In this document: positions 1 through 12,473 of the stretch, piece after piece
How positions within the stretch are numbered: position 1 is the stretch's first letter
How the letters are laid out: every line of letters begins with the position of its first letter
Assembly: GCA_947034895.1 (NCBI GenBank)
Contig: OX344764.1
Span: 22,134,001 to 22,198,000 of the forward strand
DNA: 64,000 bases
Direction: 5' to 3'
Source of the DNA: Rhytidiadelphus loreus
Lineage: Eukaryota; Streptophyta; Bryopsida; Hypnales; Hylocomiaceae
The notes under the pieces: model-generated
Database searches by the model: none
What the model was told of the DNA's origin: nothing
Seen by the model: the letters and a program-made list of their open reading frames with translations, nothing else
Translations under genes and position numbers: made by a program

Positions 1-410
1 TTATTTATGCCAACTTAGCATAATTTTTGGCAACTTTTCTTGACATTTAAAAGCTATTTTTTAGACACAATGAGTCAGTTGAATGATATTTTCTTTCACC
101 AATGATATTTGTATGTTGATTTTCAAGCACTTTGTAGTTTAAAGTTTTTTCATTTGAGAAGGTTTAGAATTCAAATTTCACCTCTAAATGTGTTTTTAGG
201 AAAATTTTAGCATCCTTTTTCAACACTAAAATACTATAATCTTTCAATCTACATAGTCAAATGACTTCAAATTTGATCCATGCCATCTACAACATGTGCA
301 CTACAAGATTGTACGGTTAAGATCTGTATAACTTAGTGACATTTAGATTTATAGCACTTCAAAAGCTATGATGTTTTTAAATTCGAAAAGGCCTTGGGCC
401 TTGAGGGGTT
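1..410. repeat. Dispersed repeat R1, copy 1
   Basis: This stretch closely matches 21035-21410 in the same orientation. Shared blocks in the same order include TAGACACAA, TTCACCTC.AAATGTGTTTTT, AAAATTTTAGCATCC and CACTACAAGATTGTAC. No open frame of note runs through either copy. The second copy sits inside a CACTA element, so R1 may have been carried by transposons. Its class is unknown. The left edge is cut by the window. Confidence 0.7.
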
Positions 411-1234
411 AAAAACTCTAATAGTAGTTTTGAACTTGAGCTCTATAAAAAAGGATTATTTCCTTCTTATGTGGAAGTTTTATCTTTTAACGCATGGTGT
501 TTGCAAACACTAGGTGGGAATGGACCTTTAGTGGTATTTCTGACATTTAGTGCACTACATGTTCAACATGAACATTACTAAATATTATAATAGTTAAAAA
601 ATAGTGTTCATTTTATCATTAGTGTTGGTAACACTAGTAGTGTTGCCAACAAATAGTGTACAAGTTTGTATGTATTGTTGCAAACACTAGATATCATTAT
701 TAGTGTAGTAGTGCATTAATAACTCCTGATTAGTTGATTGAAAGTCTGTCTGTGCTTAACTTAGTTCTTTGATTCAGGGCATTTTTTATTTTGAAAATGA
801 AGAACATTAAACTAACAATGTTGTTTCTACCTAATGGTATGTTCTCACATGGCATTTAGTAACAACGATAAAAAAACATAATACCTCTGAGAGAAACGGA
901 GAGCTACAAATTCAGGTAATTTGACATTGGCTCGACATAATTAGGTAAATTTGAAGTTAGCAGTTGTTCACACTTAGGGCATACCTTGACATTCAAAGAG
1001 GCGACATTTTCCTCTCCGCAGTCCTCATCCAAAAAAATTCATCCACAAATAATGGAGAATAAAGTGAGTGTCAACACTAATGGCATTTGACCACTTGGCA
1101 CAAATAAACAAGTTTGATGGCAATGTAAAGTGAACACGTCATTAATTATACTATGCATAAAGGGTAGGGACATCATTTTTATAGTAAAATTCATTGTCCA
1201 TTATAAACCTTCAAAGGGTATGGGATAATTTGAA
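411..1234. other. AT-rich intergenic DNA
   Basis: No gene is visible. The block 490-700 repeats AACACTAG/CTAGTGTT motifs, including an imperfect palindrome near 625-652 and two GCAAACACTAG copies near 500 and 690. This suggests the remains of a CACTA-type or foldback element, but no pair of ends with a target duplication could be assigned. Confidence 0.4.
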
Positions 1235-1560
1235 GATTGCTCATTGTCAAAAAAGCAGAAATTACATTTGGAGTAAAATTTCAAACCTCATTTGGGCATA
1301 GTAGAATAATTTATTTTAAGGAAATCAAATTAAGAAAAGTTGTTAAACCAATCTAAATTTCATCTCCAAAAATTCATTTGTAAATTTGAGTTTCTAATCA
1401 AAAGTTATAAACAAATTTCAAAGAGGGGTTGAAAGGGACATTTTCTTTGACATTTTCAAACACTTCTCTTTGAAATTTGTTCATAACTTTTGATTGGAGG
1501 CTCAAAATTACAAACGGGTTTTTCAACATGAAATTTATATTGATTTATGTGAGCCTCTAA
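1235..1560. repeat. Foldback repeat R2, copy 1
   Basis: An imperfect inverted repeat. The left part carries GGCATAGTAGAATAA, AAGAAAAGTTG and AAGTTATAAACAAATTTC. The right part carries the reverse complement GAAATTTGTTCATAACTTTT and then weaker copies of the rest. The same foldback recurs at 19785-20065 and 21540-22185, and single arms are at 5270-5400, 52430-52590 and 63880-64000. Confidence 0.6.
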
Positions 1561-3639
1561 TTCGTCACTTGGGACTCATAGTTTGTTTGTTTTTTAGATT
1601 GTTGCATTTAAAGTCATAATATTATACAAAAAGCCCCCAAAAGAGTGTAGAACCGAAATAGGTATGTCATATGCTAGTATAGATTTTGGTCATAAATAAC
1701 CTTTTACCCTTAGAACACCCTCAAAACCCACTTGTACATAGGTTAGAACCACAAAATAGTGGGAATCAACAAGCTTGGAAGGAACTTACCCAAAATAGCC
1801 TAAAATCCAGTGCATGTGACCAATTGGTCCCAAAAAAGATAGAGAGATCCTTATGTAAATCTTCAAAGACAGGTTCTAGTTTCCCCATCCCATCGACGAA
1901 ATATTAGGAACTCCAATTGTTAGCATGTAGGTGTCACTTTTCCAAGACAAGCCACACGGAAAAACCTACAACCACCGAATGGTGCTCTAAGATCAGGAGC
2001 ATGGCAAGAAGTCAACGGCGAAGTCCCTTCGCCAAGATTCCTTTGCATGTGAAAGATTCTCTGACTACTAGTAAAATCCAAACAAAAGAAATTTTGTGTG
2101 CCTTCGCCCAAGCTATCAAGTAGAGAATTGGGCTTACACTTGAGTGATGAGACTCCATGAGAGGTCCCATGATGATTCTCGATTTTTTATGATCTCCAAA
2201 AGATTTTTTTTCAAGCGGTCAACCACTAAAAGCTATAAAGGGAAATTCACGTAAATAACCTAGGTTGTGATAAAATCTCACTAAAAATTAAATTAGCTTC
2301 TTTTATATTAATAACGCGCCCCCAACAAGTTTCGAAGCATTCTGATAGCGGAAGGCAACCGAATCACCAACATTCCTCCAATTATCAATTACGGCAAGAT
2401 TTTTGTGGAGTTGACCGGCGTTCCGGGAGCGCACAAAGTTGGAACAAAGTCATCAAGGGGTCTTTTCTTACTTCCCAGATCTTTCCTGACAACCCTAGTT
2501 AATCGCCCTAGTCAAAAAAGGTAACCTCCAAAAGTTAGGTTTTTACCCTTTTATTGATTCTAGTTGGTACTGGTTGTTGATGAGTTTTTTGCGAGAGAAA
2601 CATAGGGTAGAGGATCTAACAAACTAAAAATGGCCATTTGAAGCCAATGGCACAATCCATTTGCAATTTGGAGTTGAACTCTAAAAGTTAGAGTTTAGGA
2701 CCAACGTAAAAACCCTAATTCAGTAAAAATTCTAAAAGATAAGGATAAAAATCTGGAATGATAGGATTACCTAGGTTAAAAAGGGAGCAGAAGGGTGTTT
2801 CAAAAGAGTTTAAAAGGGTACCCTTCTTCCTTTCAAAACACCTCCTTTTTTTGGGACAGTTGGTCTCACTTTGTGTGAAGATTTTGACCCTTTTATGGCC
2901 AAAATTCTTGAGCCAAGTCTTTTGGCTTCTTTTAGAGTTGGTGTTGGTGTTTTCCAAGGAGTTAGAGGACTTTGGAGGTCCCTCTACACCTTGATGCTAC
3001 GTTGGATTTTTGAGTATCTACATCTTCTTTGTTATAAGCATCTCGTTGAGTTGGTCATTTTCCGTTGTTTCCTTGAATCTTCACCTATACTAACCCTAGA
3101 GTTTTCCTCCACTGTACTTTGGCGATGCTGTTTTGGAGGGCCTCTGGTTCATTGTGGTTTCTTTGCCATTTTGTTACTAACTCCATACTACTAACCACAA
3201 GTCACTTCCGTCCTTGTTACTAATCCAAGTCTTGTGCATTGTGTCCGATCTAGTCCATTTTATCCTCGTTAGGAAAAGAGTGGGGTGGTTCCCTTTTGGA
3301 TAACAAAATTGTACCTTTTCTAGTCAGTTCAAGTCTTAAATTGTGTGTTAAAACCCTTAGATGGCAAAACTTTGAATACCAAGGGTCACGAGAAAGTCCC
3401 AGATTTGGTGTTAAAACCAATCTAGAAACTTGTTCTAGGGGCGACAAGGGGGTTCACTCCAAAGTTTAGTCTCCAAAACACTTTGGAGAGAAGTCAAAGT
3501 TTAGTGTCCAAAATTTAGGCAACATTTAGAGCGGTAGTTGGAAGGGTGTCTTACCCTCTGTACCTCAATCCTTCCATTGAAGATTTGGTGGCATCCTCCT
3601 TTCTTGTGATTACCTTTTCTTTTGTTGTTACTTCCTTCT
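1561..3639. other. Intergenic DNA, no gene recognised
   Basis: Short open frames occur on both strands (for example 1686-1907, 2715-2957, 2871-3194). None shows a domain, a spliced continuation or family resemblance. Composition is somewhat less AT-rich than the surroundings near 1900-2500 and 3300-3640, so an old transposon or gene remnant cannot be excluded. Confidence 0.4.
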
Positions 3640-3900
3640 TGTTTTTTTTGTCTGCCCCAGCCAGCAATCAGGAGCCATCGGGCCTGCTCCAACCAGCGGA
3701 AGCCTTGGGTCCAGTCATCTAGTTCGAGCCATCAAGCCCAGCCAACCAACCGGGAGCCTCGGGGCCACTCTAGTTAGTAGGGAGCCATCGGCAACTCCAA
3801 CCAGCAGCTAGGGACTCATCGAGCCTCCCCAACCAACTGACTGAGAGCCATTAGCCTCCCCATCCAACAGCCAAGGGCTCATCGGGCCTCCCCAGAAACC
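3640..3900. repeat. Degenerate GC-rich tandem repeat
   Basis: A local array of diverged units built from CCAACCAGC, GGGAGCCATCGG and GCCTCCCCAACCAAC. The phrase GAGCCATCRRGCC/GAGCCTCGGGGCC returns about every 40-60 bp. It contrasts in composition with its AT-rich flanks. No coding role is apparent. Confidence 0.55.
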
Positions 3901-5269
3901 TCAAGGCCTTGATAGCTCGAGGGTCCTAGTCTCTTTTTCTTGCCGCCGGGCTTGCGGCTTTCCTTTTAATTAACTAGAGGTTCATCTAAGAAACATAGGA
4001 AGGTAAAAAAAACCCATAGGAAGATAGAAATTAGAGAATAGATCATCCTAGATTAGAGTAGGAGTTAGAATAGTGTAGAATCACGTGAAGTAGACTATCC
4101 TACAAAGAGTGGAAATATACTTAGCATAGAAGGTAGGAAAAGGAGCTAAGGGGGGGGGGGGGAGGAAAAGAAACATCTCTACCCTACAACCATAATCTCC
4201 CTCAATCTCACCACCTTCCAACAACATCACCACACAAAACCAACTTCAAATGCAAGAGTGAGAGAGGGCTTAGATAAGAGAAGGGTACTATAGAGAAAGA
4301 TAGGAAGAGATTCCGGGCCCTCCTCCAATATTAGGGTAAGCTGACGCGTAAGAAGTTAGGTTGGACGTAAGTGGTAGTTAGCTTGCATTTTGGCCTACTA
4401 AATAGGTAGATGGCATCCCAACCACCCAGGCACAAGTGTTGAGGCGGAAAGAAAAGAAGGAAAAAGAAACTAAAGGAAAGACATACACTTCTTCTGAGAC
4501 TATAAAGATTTTTACTAAGAAACACTTGACAACATGTGGGACCACCCGGGCAACTTGCAATGGTAGAAGAGGGAGATTTGACCAACTTAATCATGGATGT
4601 CCATAAGACCTTAATTCTCCTTCCTAAACCAATCCATTAGGTGTCAAATTCTAGATAGGGCCAAGAGCTAGGTCTTAGTAGGACATAGGTCAGGTCATAT
4701 TTGAATAGGTAACCTTAGAGTAGACATCAAGAGGTTTCAAAAAACATACAACACATAGGAATCAGAGTTAGGATGCAAAAGATATGAATGATGAAGTTTA
4801 GAGCAAAAAATGGATGAACCTTGAGGTTTCTCATCCATTCAAGTCAAAACCTTAAACTTAGTTAGATCATAGGAATTTAGGTCCGTAGGTCAAATCTTGC
4901 CTTCATTTGGAATTAGGAGCCCCTAGAAAGACAAAGATGAAGTTAGAGGGTGAAAAGGCCAAAACTTCATCCGCCGATAGCTTTTCCCCAAAGTGTCCAA
5001 ATTAGGCAAGTTTTAGGTTTTTAGAAATGGCGTGAGATGAGCGTTCACTTGAGAAGGATAGATTAGATTTGGGAAGCCTTAAGCATAGAACCACATAGCA
5101 TCACAAATAGCATTAGAAGTAGCCAACCATAGTCCTTTGAGAACCACAATTTGAAGGACAAATTTAGGGAATTAACAAAAGATCCATTGCTTGGAAGGCA
5201 CAATGGACTAATGTTAGGCACCCAATAGCATAGAAGTTACCATAAAACTAGAATCTGATTGTATTCACC
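3901..5269. other. Intergenic DNA with a G homopolymer
   Basis: No gene is visible. There is a run of 13 G at 4150-4162 and purine-rich strand bias through about 4000-5200. The small open frames at 4331-4594 have no recognisable features. Confidence 0.4.
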
Positions 5270-5400
5270 TATTTACCAAGGGTAGTTAATTCAATTTTTT
5301 TTAAATAAGTTATTCTACTATGCCTAAATAAAGTTTGAAATTCTACTCCAAATACAATTTTTTCTTTTGGCTTAACTTTAATTAAAAAGGTTGAATTCCT
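5270..5400. repeat. R2 arm, inverted relative to copy 1
   Basis: The reverse complement of this stretch matches 1250-1320, through the blocks TTTGGAGTA.AATTTCAAAC and GGCATAGTAGAATAA. It is a partial copy of the R2 foldback family. Confidence 0.55.
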
Positions 5401-5449
5401 ACTAATTATCATTTATATGTCCTACATGGGTTCTTTAACTTCCTACCAC

Positions 5450-5652
5450 CTTATATGTAAGGTAAACTATCCCATTACAGAATAAATGGGAGCAAGCCCA
5501 TTGAACACAAAGTTCTAATCGTAGTGTACATTCAAGTTTTCAAATGTATAGAACTTTAACTTTCAGAACTTGAATGTACACCCCCATTAGAACTTTGCCT
5601 ACAATAGACTTGCTCCCATTTTTTTCCTAATGGAATAGTTAACCTTATATTA
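5450..5652. mobile_element. Foldback MITE, ~200 bp
   Basis: Two long imperfect arms face each other. The left arm has GGTAAACTATCCCATTA, AAATGGGAGCAAG, CAAAGTTCTAAT and GTGTACATTCAAGTT. The right arm has the reverse complement of each in reverse order, ending ATAGTTAACC at 5644. There is no coding capacity. A target duplication could not be fixed because the arms grade into AT-rich flanks. Confidence 0.65.
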
Positions 5653-6470
5653 AGAGCTTTTCTATTCAATTCAAAACTCAAATTGTGAGTAACCTTTGAA
5701 TTTTAGCTGTGCTACTTCCATGCAAAAAGTCTTCATTGATTGTTAATCGCCTATGTACAACCCCATTAACTAGTTGCGCCCTAATTGATTGAGGTGTTGT
5801 ATAACATTGGGCATAATTCACGTAACTGAGTGGACAGTGTCCTCTTTTATTGACTTGATTGTCAGCTTACCATCTAACTAGGATTGGCATTTACTAAAGA
5901 GCAAAAGTGTGGATAGACACACAATTCTCTTTCTAATACCGCCCCAAAGACTAGGCCTTAATGCTAGGTGAGGATGTAAGGTAGAATTGCTCATTACCAT
6001 ATAGATTTGGTATCTAGGTATTTTGGAGAAGTTATATCTGAGCTTCTACATTGTTTAAAGATTGAAAAGTTTAAAAAAAGTCATTTGCAAAAAGAATGAA
6101 GACATTCTGACAAAAATTGAATTTTCTGTGATTTTTCAAAGGTGAAATGTTAAAGCATGAATAGACCCTTATTAAAGTGTGGGCTGATGTGTCCGCTTTT
6201 CAAGTGCATTGCCATTATGATTATAGGTTGGTAAGATTATGGTAATAGGTGGATCAACGACGCAAATAAGACGATTTCCTAGGTGTCGAAATTAGGTGGA
6301 TGGCAGTACCCTGTGGGCAAACCCTGGAGTTATTTGTTTTTTGCACATGAGTTTTTTGCAAAATTTTATTTCATTTTTGCAATCAGAGACCCCAAATTAG
6401 TTTAGAGAGGTCAAGAATATACCCTAGAACGACCCATAATAGGGGGCTTTTCTTTTACATGCACCCCTGG
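5653..6470. other. Intergenic DNA upstream of the zinc-finger gene
   Basis: No gene or clear repeat was recognised. The last part (about 6200-6470) becomes less AT-rich and may include the distal promoter of the downstream gene. Confidence 0.35.
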
Positions 6471-7494
6471 TAAGGCCGAGCGAGGGGGTCAATCCACCCT
6501 GATCCTTCAGATTCAGTTGCTGCGATACACTTCTCAAAATTGCGTTGTCAGCATGAACAGATGCGCATTACGAACTCCTCGCAATTCCTCCACAGTTTCC
6601 TCCACCTTCCGATTCTCCCCTTCGTCTCTCCTTCCATGCGAAATCCTCATCCGTGAGCTCCATTGCTCAGGTTCGTTGGAGCCACTCGAGGTCTGTCTTT
6701 CCTCCTCCCTCAAAGCTTACACTGGGGTTTTGGCAGGGTTTAGTGAGTTTCTTCCCAGGATCATGGGTGCCAAGCAAGAAATTCTGGAGACAATAAGTTG
6801 GGAAGTTCTTTAGTGCACTGCTTTTTGGAGTTCTTGGGGAGTTGTCCCGGGTGATTAGTGGGTTGAGTAATGGAAGCTAGCTTAGGTATGTAAGGCCTTT
6901 GCGTTTCATGTTTTGTCGAACTGCGGGATAGTAGTTGCGTTAGAGAATCGTGCGTGCCTAAAGTTGTTCGTGAGACTTTCTTTTGCTCGGAGCAGTGGAT
7001 GGAAATGACGATGGTTTTACAGTAGATTGTGATTAGTTGTTGTTCTTTGTTGGCAATCACCTACGTGGGTGTTTGAGCGAGCGTGTTCTCAAGGTAACTC
7101 TTTCTTGGTTTGTCTACGGTTGCTCATCTGGTATTCTGGAGGATTTCCGTATTGGTACTCGACCGCCTTCTCGTCTTCTAAGTAACTTATCTCAGAGATT
7201 TTAGGCGGGGCTTCTCCGTTTTGCGTGAGGTCATGTGCTTTTGCGTACCTTGTTTCTACTTTGGAGTCTATGCTGAGCTCTTCCTGCTTCATTTGCTGTC
7301 TAGTTGTGCGGAGATTTGAGATTATGATCTGGGCAGGAAAGGCTTAATATCGTTCTTCGTGTCTTCTGAATTCTGTTCCCAACGTCAGCACGTACTGTTG
7401 CTGCGGTGTGGTGAAGAAGGTGGAGTTAGCTCTGGGCTTCAATCTACTTCACGGCGTCTAGTGTGCGCGTCCGCCATCCTTCGCGCTCGCCGGC
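6471..7494 (+). promoter_or_regulatory. Leader/promoter region of the DnaJ-type zinc-finger gene
   Basis: A GC-richer block directly upstream of the start codon at 7495. It contains a plausible splice donor, CAG|GTTCGT, at 6668/6671 and several possible acceptors before 7460, so a 5'UTR intron is likely. An ATG at 6553 opens a short Ser/Arg-rich frame resembling a transit peptide. It cannot be spliced in frame onto ATG 7495, because a TAG lies in that frame at 7459-7461 and no suitable acceptor follows it. I therefore treat it as leader. The transcription start is unknown. Confidence 0.45.
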
Positions 7495-8120
7495 ATGGAA
7501 AACATCACAGCCAACGAAGTGGCAGGTCTGGGAGTGGGTACTCTCTTGCTGGCCGCTGCCCTCGCCACGCCCAAGGTCGATGCCTTCATCGCCCGCGCCC
7601 AGCGCAGGTATAATTCCTCCCGTTTTCCCCTCACCTTGCCTCCCCACCCCCTCATGCTTTCTACTTCTTCCCTAAGTCACAACCCTCATAGTGAATCTCA
7701 CTCGCGTCTTCGGGCTTCCAATCTTGGTGAAACTTCCGTGGCCCTTCTCGCGGAGTTAGTGCGGGAACCGCGTGTTGGAGCCTCTCATTCTGTGGCTTGG
7801 AGGTTCGTGACCTAATTTCGGTGTGGCTATGTGTTGGTGTGATTGATTGCAGGGAGTTGAAATTGTGTATGGAGTGTGGTGGCGTGACAAGAATTCCTTG
7901 TGGGAGGTGCCGGGCTCGTGGGACTTTGAACGAGAGTAGTGTATTTGGAAGCGGTAAACCGGTAGCCTGTCCTGCTTGTAGAGGCAAAGGGAATTTTCCA
8001 TGTCCTTGTTGTTGCGGGAATAAATCTAGTTCTTCTTCGTCGTCGTGGGTACGTTTTGGTTGGGCATGGTATGGCGTTGGGATTTGGCCAGTGAAGATTT
8101 CGGGCTTATTGGATTCTTAG
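7495..8120 (+). CDS. Small DnaJ-type zinc-finger (cysteine-rich) protein, membrane-anchored
   Basis: Two exons, 7495-7607 and 7853-8120, with donor CAG|GTATAA and acceptor GATTGCAG, encode 126 aa. Residues 9-26 form a hydrophobic segment ending in ATPK, so a membrane anchor is likely. The cysteine-rich part has four paired motifs: C43-x2-C46-GG, C54-x2-C57, C77-x2-C80-RGKG and C88-x-C90-C91-C92. This matches the DnaJ cysteine-rich zinc-finger fold found in small plant proteins (LQY1/BSD2-like and 'chaperone DnaJ-like' groups) that lack a J domain. Known relatives act in plastid protein assembly or thiol exchange; a plastid location here is inference, as no classical transit peptide is seen. 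Ser96-102 and a Trp-rich tail follow. The tail could be intron read-through, because GTACGT at 8049 is a good donor. ATG 7495 is the first in-frame Met after a stop at 7459. Confidence 0.8.
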
Positions 8121-8180
8121 AGAGTGAGTGAGTGGTCGTCTTTCTTGCAATTTGTGCAGTCCTCTGCTATGGTCATGAGG

Positions 8181-8223
8181 TTCCCTTTTCACAACAAAAT
8201 TATGAGTTGTTGTGAAAAGGGAA
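8181..8223. repeat. Perfect short palindrome
   Basis: Arms of 17 bp, TTCCCTTTTCACAACAA and its exact reverse complement, are separated by 9 bp just after the zinc-finger gene. The same arm recurs at about 8443-8460. It could form a stem-loop in the gene's 3' transcript, or it could be a duplication scar. Confidence 0.75.
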
Positions 8224-8355
8224 GGTCTTATTGGATTCCTCATAATTTCCAACCAATGAGTGCTTTTGTTATTTCTAAAGCCCATGATTCACATGGTAAT
8301 GAAAAGGGATGATTTCCAAGGTCACCCCTTTGTCCTTCAAGGGGTAAGCAAAGCT

Positions 8356-8415
8356 GAATCTTAGGTTAGAAGTTGGATCTTTTGTGAATCTTGGGTTGGA
8401 AGTTGGATCTTTTGT
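8356..8415 (+). repeat. Two-copy 30-bp tandem repeat
   Basis: GAATCTTAGGTTAGAAGTTG... at 8356 is followed immediately by GAATCTTGGGTTGGAAGTTG... at 8386. Each unit is 30 bp and they differ at two positions. Confidence 0.8.
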
Positions 8416-8470
8416 GACCCAAATTTGGAATCTTGGGACCTTCCCTTTTCACAACAAAATTATGATAATA

Positions 8471-10540
8471 AATAGTTGCACTTCTCCTCTACTAAAAGGA
8501 TTAATTGCTCTTCATTCATCCATTGAATGCCAAACATCTTCCTCAATGTTTAAGGATTAATCCTTAAATCCTAAAAGACTAGGAATTAGTTCATATTTCC
8601 AAAATTGTGAATATGTATGATGATTCTCAAACAATGGTTGTAAAATATGATCCATAGATTATATCCATATGGCTAAATCAACTAGTATACAAGTCAATAT
8701 TTTTCAATAATATTTGTAGCTAAAAATTGAAAATTCCTTCTGAAATTGATTGTAAATTGAATATTTGTGATTTTTGCAAGAATTTTTTCCATCTAAATTC
8801 AAAATGTTAGGTTTTAATCATAGTGATTGATATGAAGATTTTTATTTTACTTTTCTATTTAAGTCATTTTTTAAGGTTTTCTTTTTTAATTGAAAAAATA
8901 ATTTTTTAAGGTTTTTTGTAGTTAGACCTACCCTTTGAATTATAGAATATTTGCAAAGAAAATTCTTTGAAAACTATTCAGTGTAAATGTTAAAGGACTA
9001 AAACAAGAATCTTCAAAAAATTAATGGATGAAAAAAATGTATTTTTGTGTGGATGGGATGTATTTGCAATCATCTATTGTTCGAAATTTGGGGTTATATA
9101 TCATTTGGCTTGTTGCTGGGCAGTCTAGAGGGAATCAAGAAAAGAAAGAGTGAGGGTAGGTTATCTGGCCTTTGTCCAAGTAAGGTAGAAGGTTCATAAA
9201 TTGCTCATTTAAGCCTACCTACTTCATCAATGGCAGTAATAGATATTTCAAGGAGCATGTCACTCAACCCTAGATAGGAGATGCATTTAGAACCCAGTCG
9301 ATTTAAGGACCTCCTACCTTAGAAGAAAATATTAAAAACTTACAAATTCGAGCTCCTAATTAGTGAAAAAATAAATAAATAAAAGTTCAATTGGATTGAA
9401 AAGGAAGATTAAAAAAATATTACAAACTCAAGTTGTTAATTGGACAGCAAATTCAAGTAAATATAAAAAATGACAACTTCAAATATAAATAAATAAATGA
9501 AAAGTTCAAGCTCCTAGTTGCACTGAAAATATTAAAATTTTAAAAATTGATATATGAAGCTCCTTATTAGGATTGAAATTCATGAACTTCGTACTACAAT
9601 ATTACAAAAAAAATCTCATTCCACTACCTAATGAATCTGAAAAAATGCTACTTGTATTAAAAGTTTTTCTTAATAAAAAATTTGATTGACTATTTTAAAT
9701 ATCATTTTTTTATATTCTAATTTTTTTATTTAATACAAGCCATGTTACTTATACTTCTACATGTCCAAAATGTGTTGGAAAAAAATCTAATTTCTAAATT
9801 GGTTATGACAACTTTTGTAATTGTATGAACACTAAACAGAGCCATCATATATTATAATAGGGAACAACATGATGCAACATATTTGCCATGTCATTCTAGA
9901 ATTATAAAATCCACATTGCATTGGTAATGAACTCTAATTGCAAATTGCAATAAAATATTCAAAATAATCAATTTTGCAAACAAAATTTGATAAGCTTCTG
10001 TCATTTCAGTAGTTGGTCTTTAAGGTTTACATAAAATATTTCTATGCCTTAACTCCTCAAGGCCTAATAACTTTTTGATAATGGCAAGGCTTTCAATGAA
10101 TTGTCCCACTTTGATATTTTTTTGCACATGGATATGTTTGCAATTTTTAATTTTAACTCTACAAAAGTAAAGACTACTTTCTCTCTAGTAGTCTAGTATG
10201 CACGGAATTAATTGTGGAAAATATTGACCGTTGAATTTTTAAATTATTTGAATGAAGCTTTTTTAACCCACCCACCCACCCCAAAAAATTGTATTGGAAT
10301 CTAAGACAAATGTAGTATTTTTTAATTTAAAAATTGAGAAATAAAAATTCTCTCAAATTTGTACACATTTTCAAATAGAAGGAGTAAAAAGCCAAAGTTG
10401 ACTAAATTGAATTCTACAAAAATATGCATTGATTTTTAAACTTAACAATCAATATTGTTTGGAATATCTTCAAAAAAATTGGAATCATTCTAATTCTTTT
10501 GTATTCTTAATCACACTAGATTGAACCTTGTATTTTTAAA
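8471..10540. other. AT-rich intergenic DNA
   Basis: No gene is visible. Between about 9330 and 9600 a phrase like AAATATTACAAACTCAAGTTGTTAATTGG recurs in diverged form roughly every 80-90 bp (AGCTCCTAATT, AGTTGTTAATT, AGCTCCTAGTT, AGCTCCTTATT). This suggests an old local duplication. Confidence 0.4.
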
Positions 10541-10698
10541 ACAATGATGCTTTGTGGGTGAGCGTAGAGACATGAGTCTACAAGCCTTGAATCTAATTGT
10601 ATCTATTACATAGACACCTACAAATATAGAAGGTGTCTATAATATAGACTACTAGGCTTGTGAACTTGTAGATTCTATGCTCACAAATTAGCACCCCC
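10541..10698. mobile_element. Foldback MITE, ~155 bp
   Basis: Imperfect inverted arms. The left arm has TTTGTGGGTGAGCGTAGAG, CTACAAGCC and CATAGACACCT. The right arm has AGGTGTCTAT, GGCTTGTGAACTTGTAG, CTATGCTCACAAA and GCACCCCC. It is noncoding. The exact ends and target duplication are unclear. Confidence 0.6.
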
Positions 10699-12473
10699 AT
10701 TTTTTAAATTACTAAAAATAAAAATTTGAAAAAAAATTCTCTAGATGTTTTCTCCCTTTTTCTATAAGACTACATGTTTAAAATAAAATTTTGAATACTT
10801 CTCACATTGAAATTTTGAAAATTGAAAAATGCAACAAGTATGTCAACTTGTTATTCTACAAGATCCTAGTTTACAAAATATTGAGATTTGTTTCACCCTA
10901 CTAAAAAATTGCCATTGAAAATTTAAAGAGGACGCATTTTTAGTCCACATATTTTTTTATTGACATCTATCTCTTTCACTGATAATTCTATTCTATCTGC
11001 TAAACTTTTTGTTATTTGAGCACATGTTCCAATTTGAGTTAATCCCTTCGCCTATGAAATAGTTTGGAAGTTGGATTTTTATGCGAGATAATTTCTACAA
11101 TTCCATTCCATTGTTTGAAGTCAATAATCAATGTAGAGTTTGTAACTCAGAACAATAAAAGTGCCCCCCATTATAATAAAGTTCATTAGTTATTTTTGCC
11201 AATTTTTCATTGTATTCAACTATGGACTTCCAAATTCTATATGTATATGAACCTTGATCCTAATTTTGATGGAAGATATTGCAAAAATCATCAACTTTAT
11301 AAGTAATATTACTTCTAAATCCTACAAAACTTTGTTGTAGATTCATAAACTCTATTTGGCCTAATAGTGAGAGAATTGCCCCAATGCCCCTACTTCCACT
11401 TTTTTCTTGAGTCTTACTCTGGCACTACAATATATGTTTATTTTCTTAACATACTTAATATCCAAACACCAAATTTTTATCGCGTATTGGATTTGCAAAT
11501 GGGAGAATATTTTCCAATGTAGTGAATGTACTTTATCATCATTTCATCAATACAAAGGTTTTGCTTGCGGTTCCAAAATCTACCACGCAAGTTGTTATCA
11601 AGTGGCCAACTAATTTTGACCAATTTATTATGATACAGATTTACTTTGTCACTTACAATTTCTCTATTATCAACCAAGTGAATGCATCTAATTATGCTTT
11701 CAAAAAGAGTTTAAGGCATCACATGTACTATTCTAAATATGCCGGTACTCTAAACAAATCACTCAACTTTGACTGGTGCAATCATGTATTAGATTAAAAA
11801 AAATTTATGCCATCAATATCAAAACACCAAAGAAGATTAAAATTTCACCTTGGAAGATTAATGACCAATCTAAGTCACCTCTTGTGCCAGGCACCATCTA
11901 TGTTGCCCAATGTGGCATACAAATTTGTTATAGCCACAATTCATTGAAGAGGTGCACATGGCCAAAACAACATAAAGAAATGAATGGATTCTACACAATG
12001 ATTTAGAGGATTGAACAAACTAAAATCTTTGCCCATAAATTAAGTTGGTGGTAATTTTGAAACTAGTGTGTTCCACATTTTTGGTGCAAAGCATTTATTA
12101 ATTGGCATGGCCTTGAAATCTTTAAATGAGAACTCACAATCATGTCCTAGCTCCTAAGTGGCAACATCAATATGGGCAAAGACTATTTCTTGTTTTTTGG
12201 AGTGAGATCAAAATGCTCCAACTTCTCCACCTCACTGGAGAAATTAGTAGACAAAGACATATTGGGAATATAGTCTAATGTCTCTTCACCATTGCTACCC
12301 CAATTGTTGGCATAAGGAGAGACAATGTGTAGTCCGAACATTATTTTTCTTTTTGGTCAATTGGTTGTTTTTCATGTTTATTTGTATACTTAGACAATTG
12401 GGAGTGTAGTTTCGGGGCTTACTAGTAGTAGTTACCAATTGAAATATATTGGATTTTAGGTGAATAGGGATTT
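10699..12473. other. AT-rich intergenic DNA, no gene recognised
   Basis: Several short open frames (11407-11613, 11522-11797, 11776-12006) overlap in different frames and show no domain. An old transposon remnant is possible but not supported. Confidence 0.35.

Noticed and set aside
6553..6670. Ser/Arg-rich start resembling a plastid transit peptide upstream of the zinc-finger gene
   Set aside because: The donor at 6671 leaves phase 1, and no acceptor after the in-frame stop at 7459 restores the 7495 frame, so it cannot be the N-terminus of that protein.
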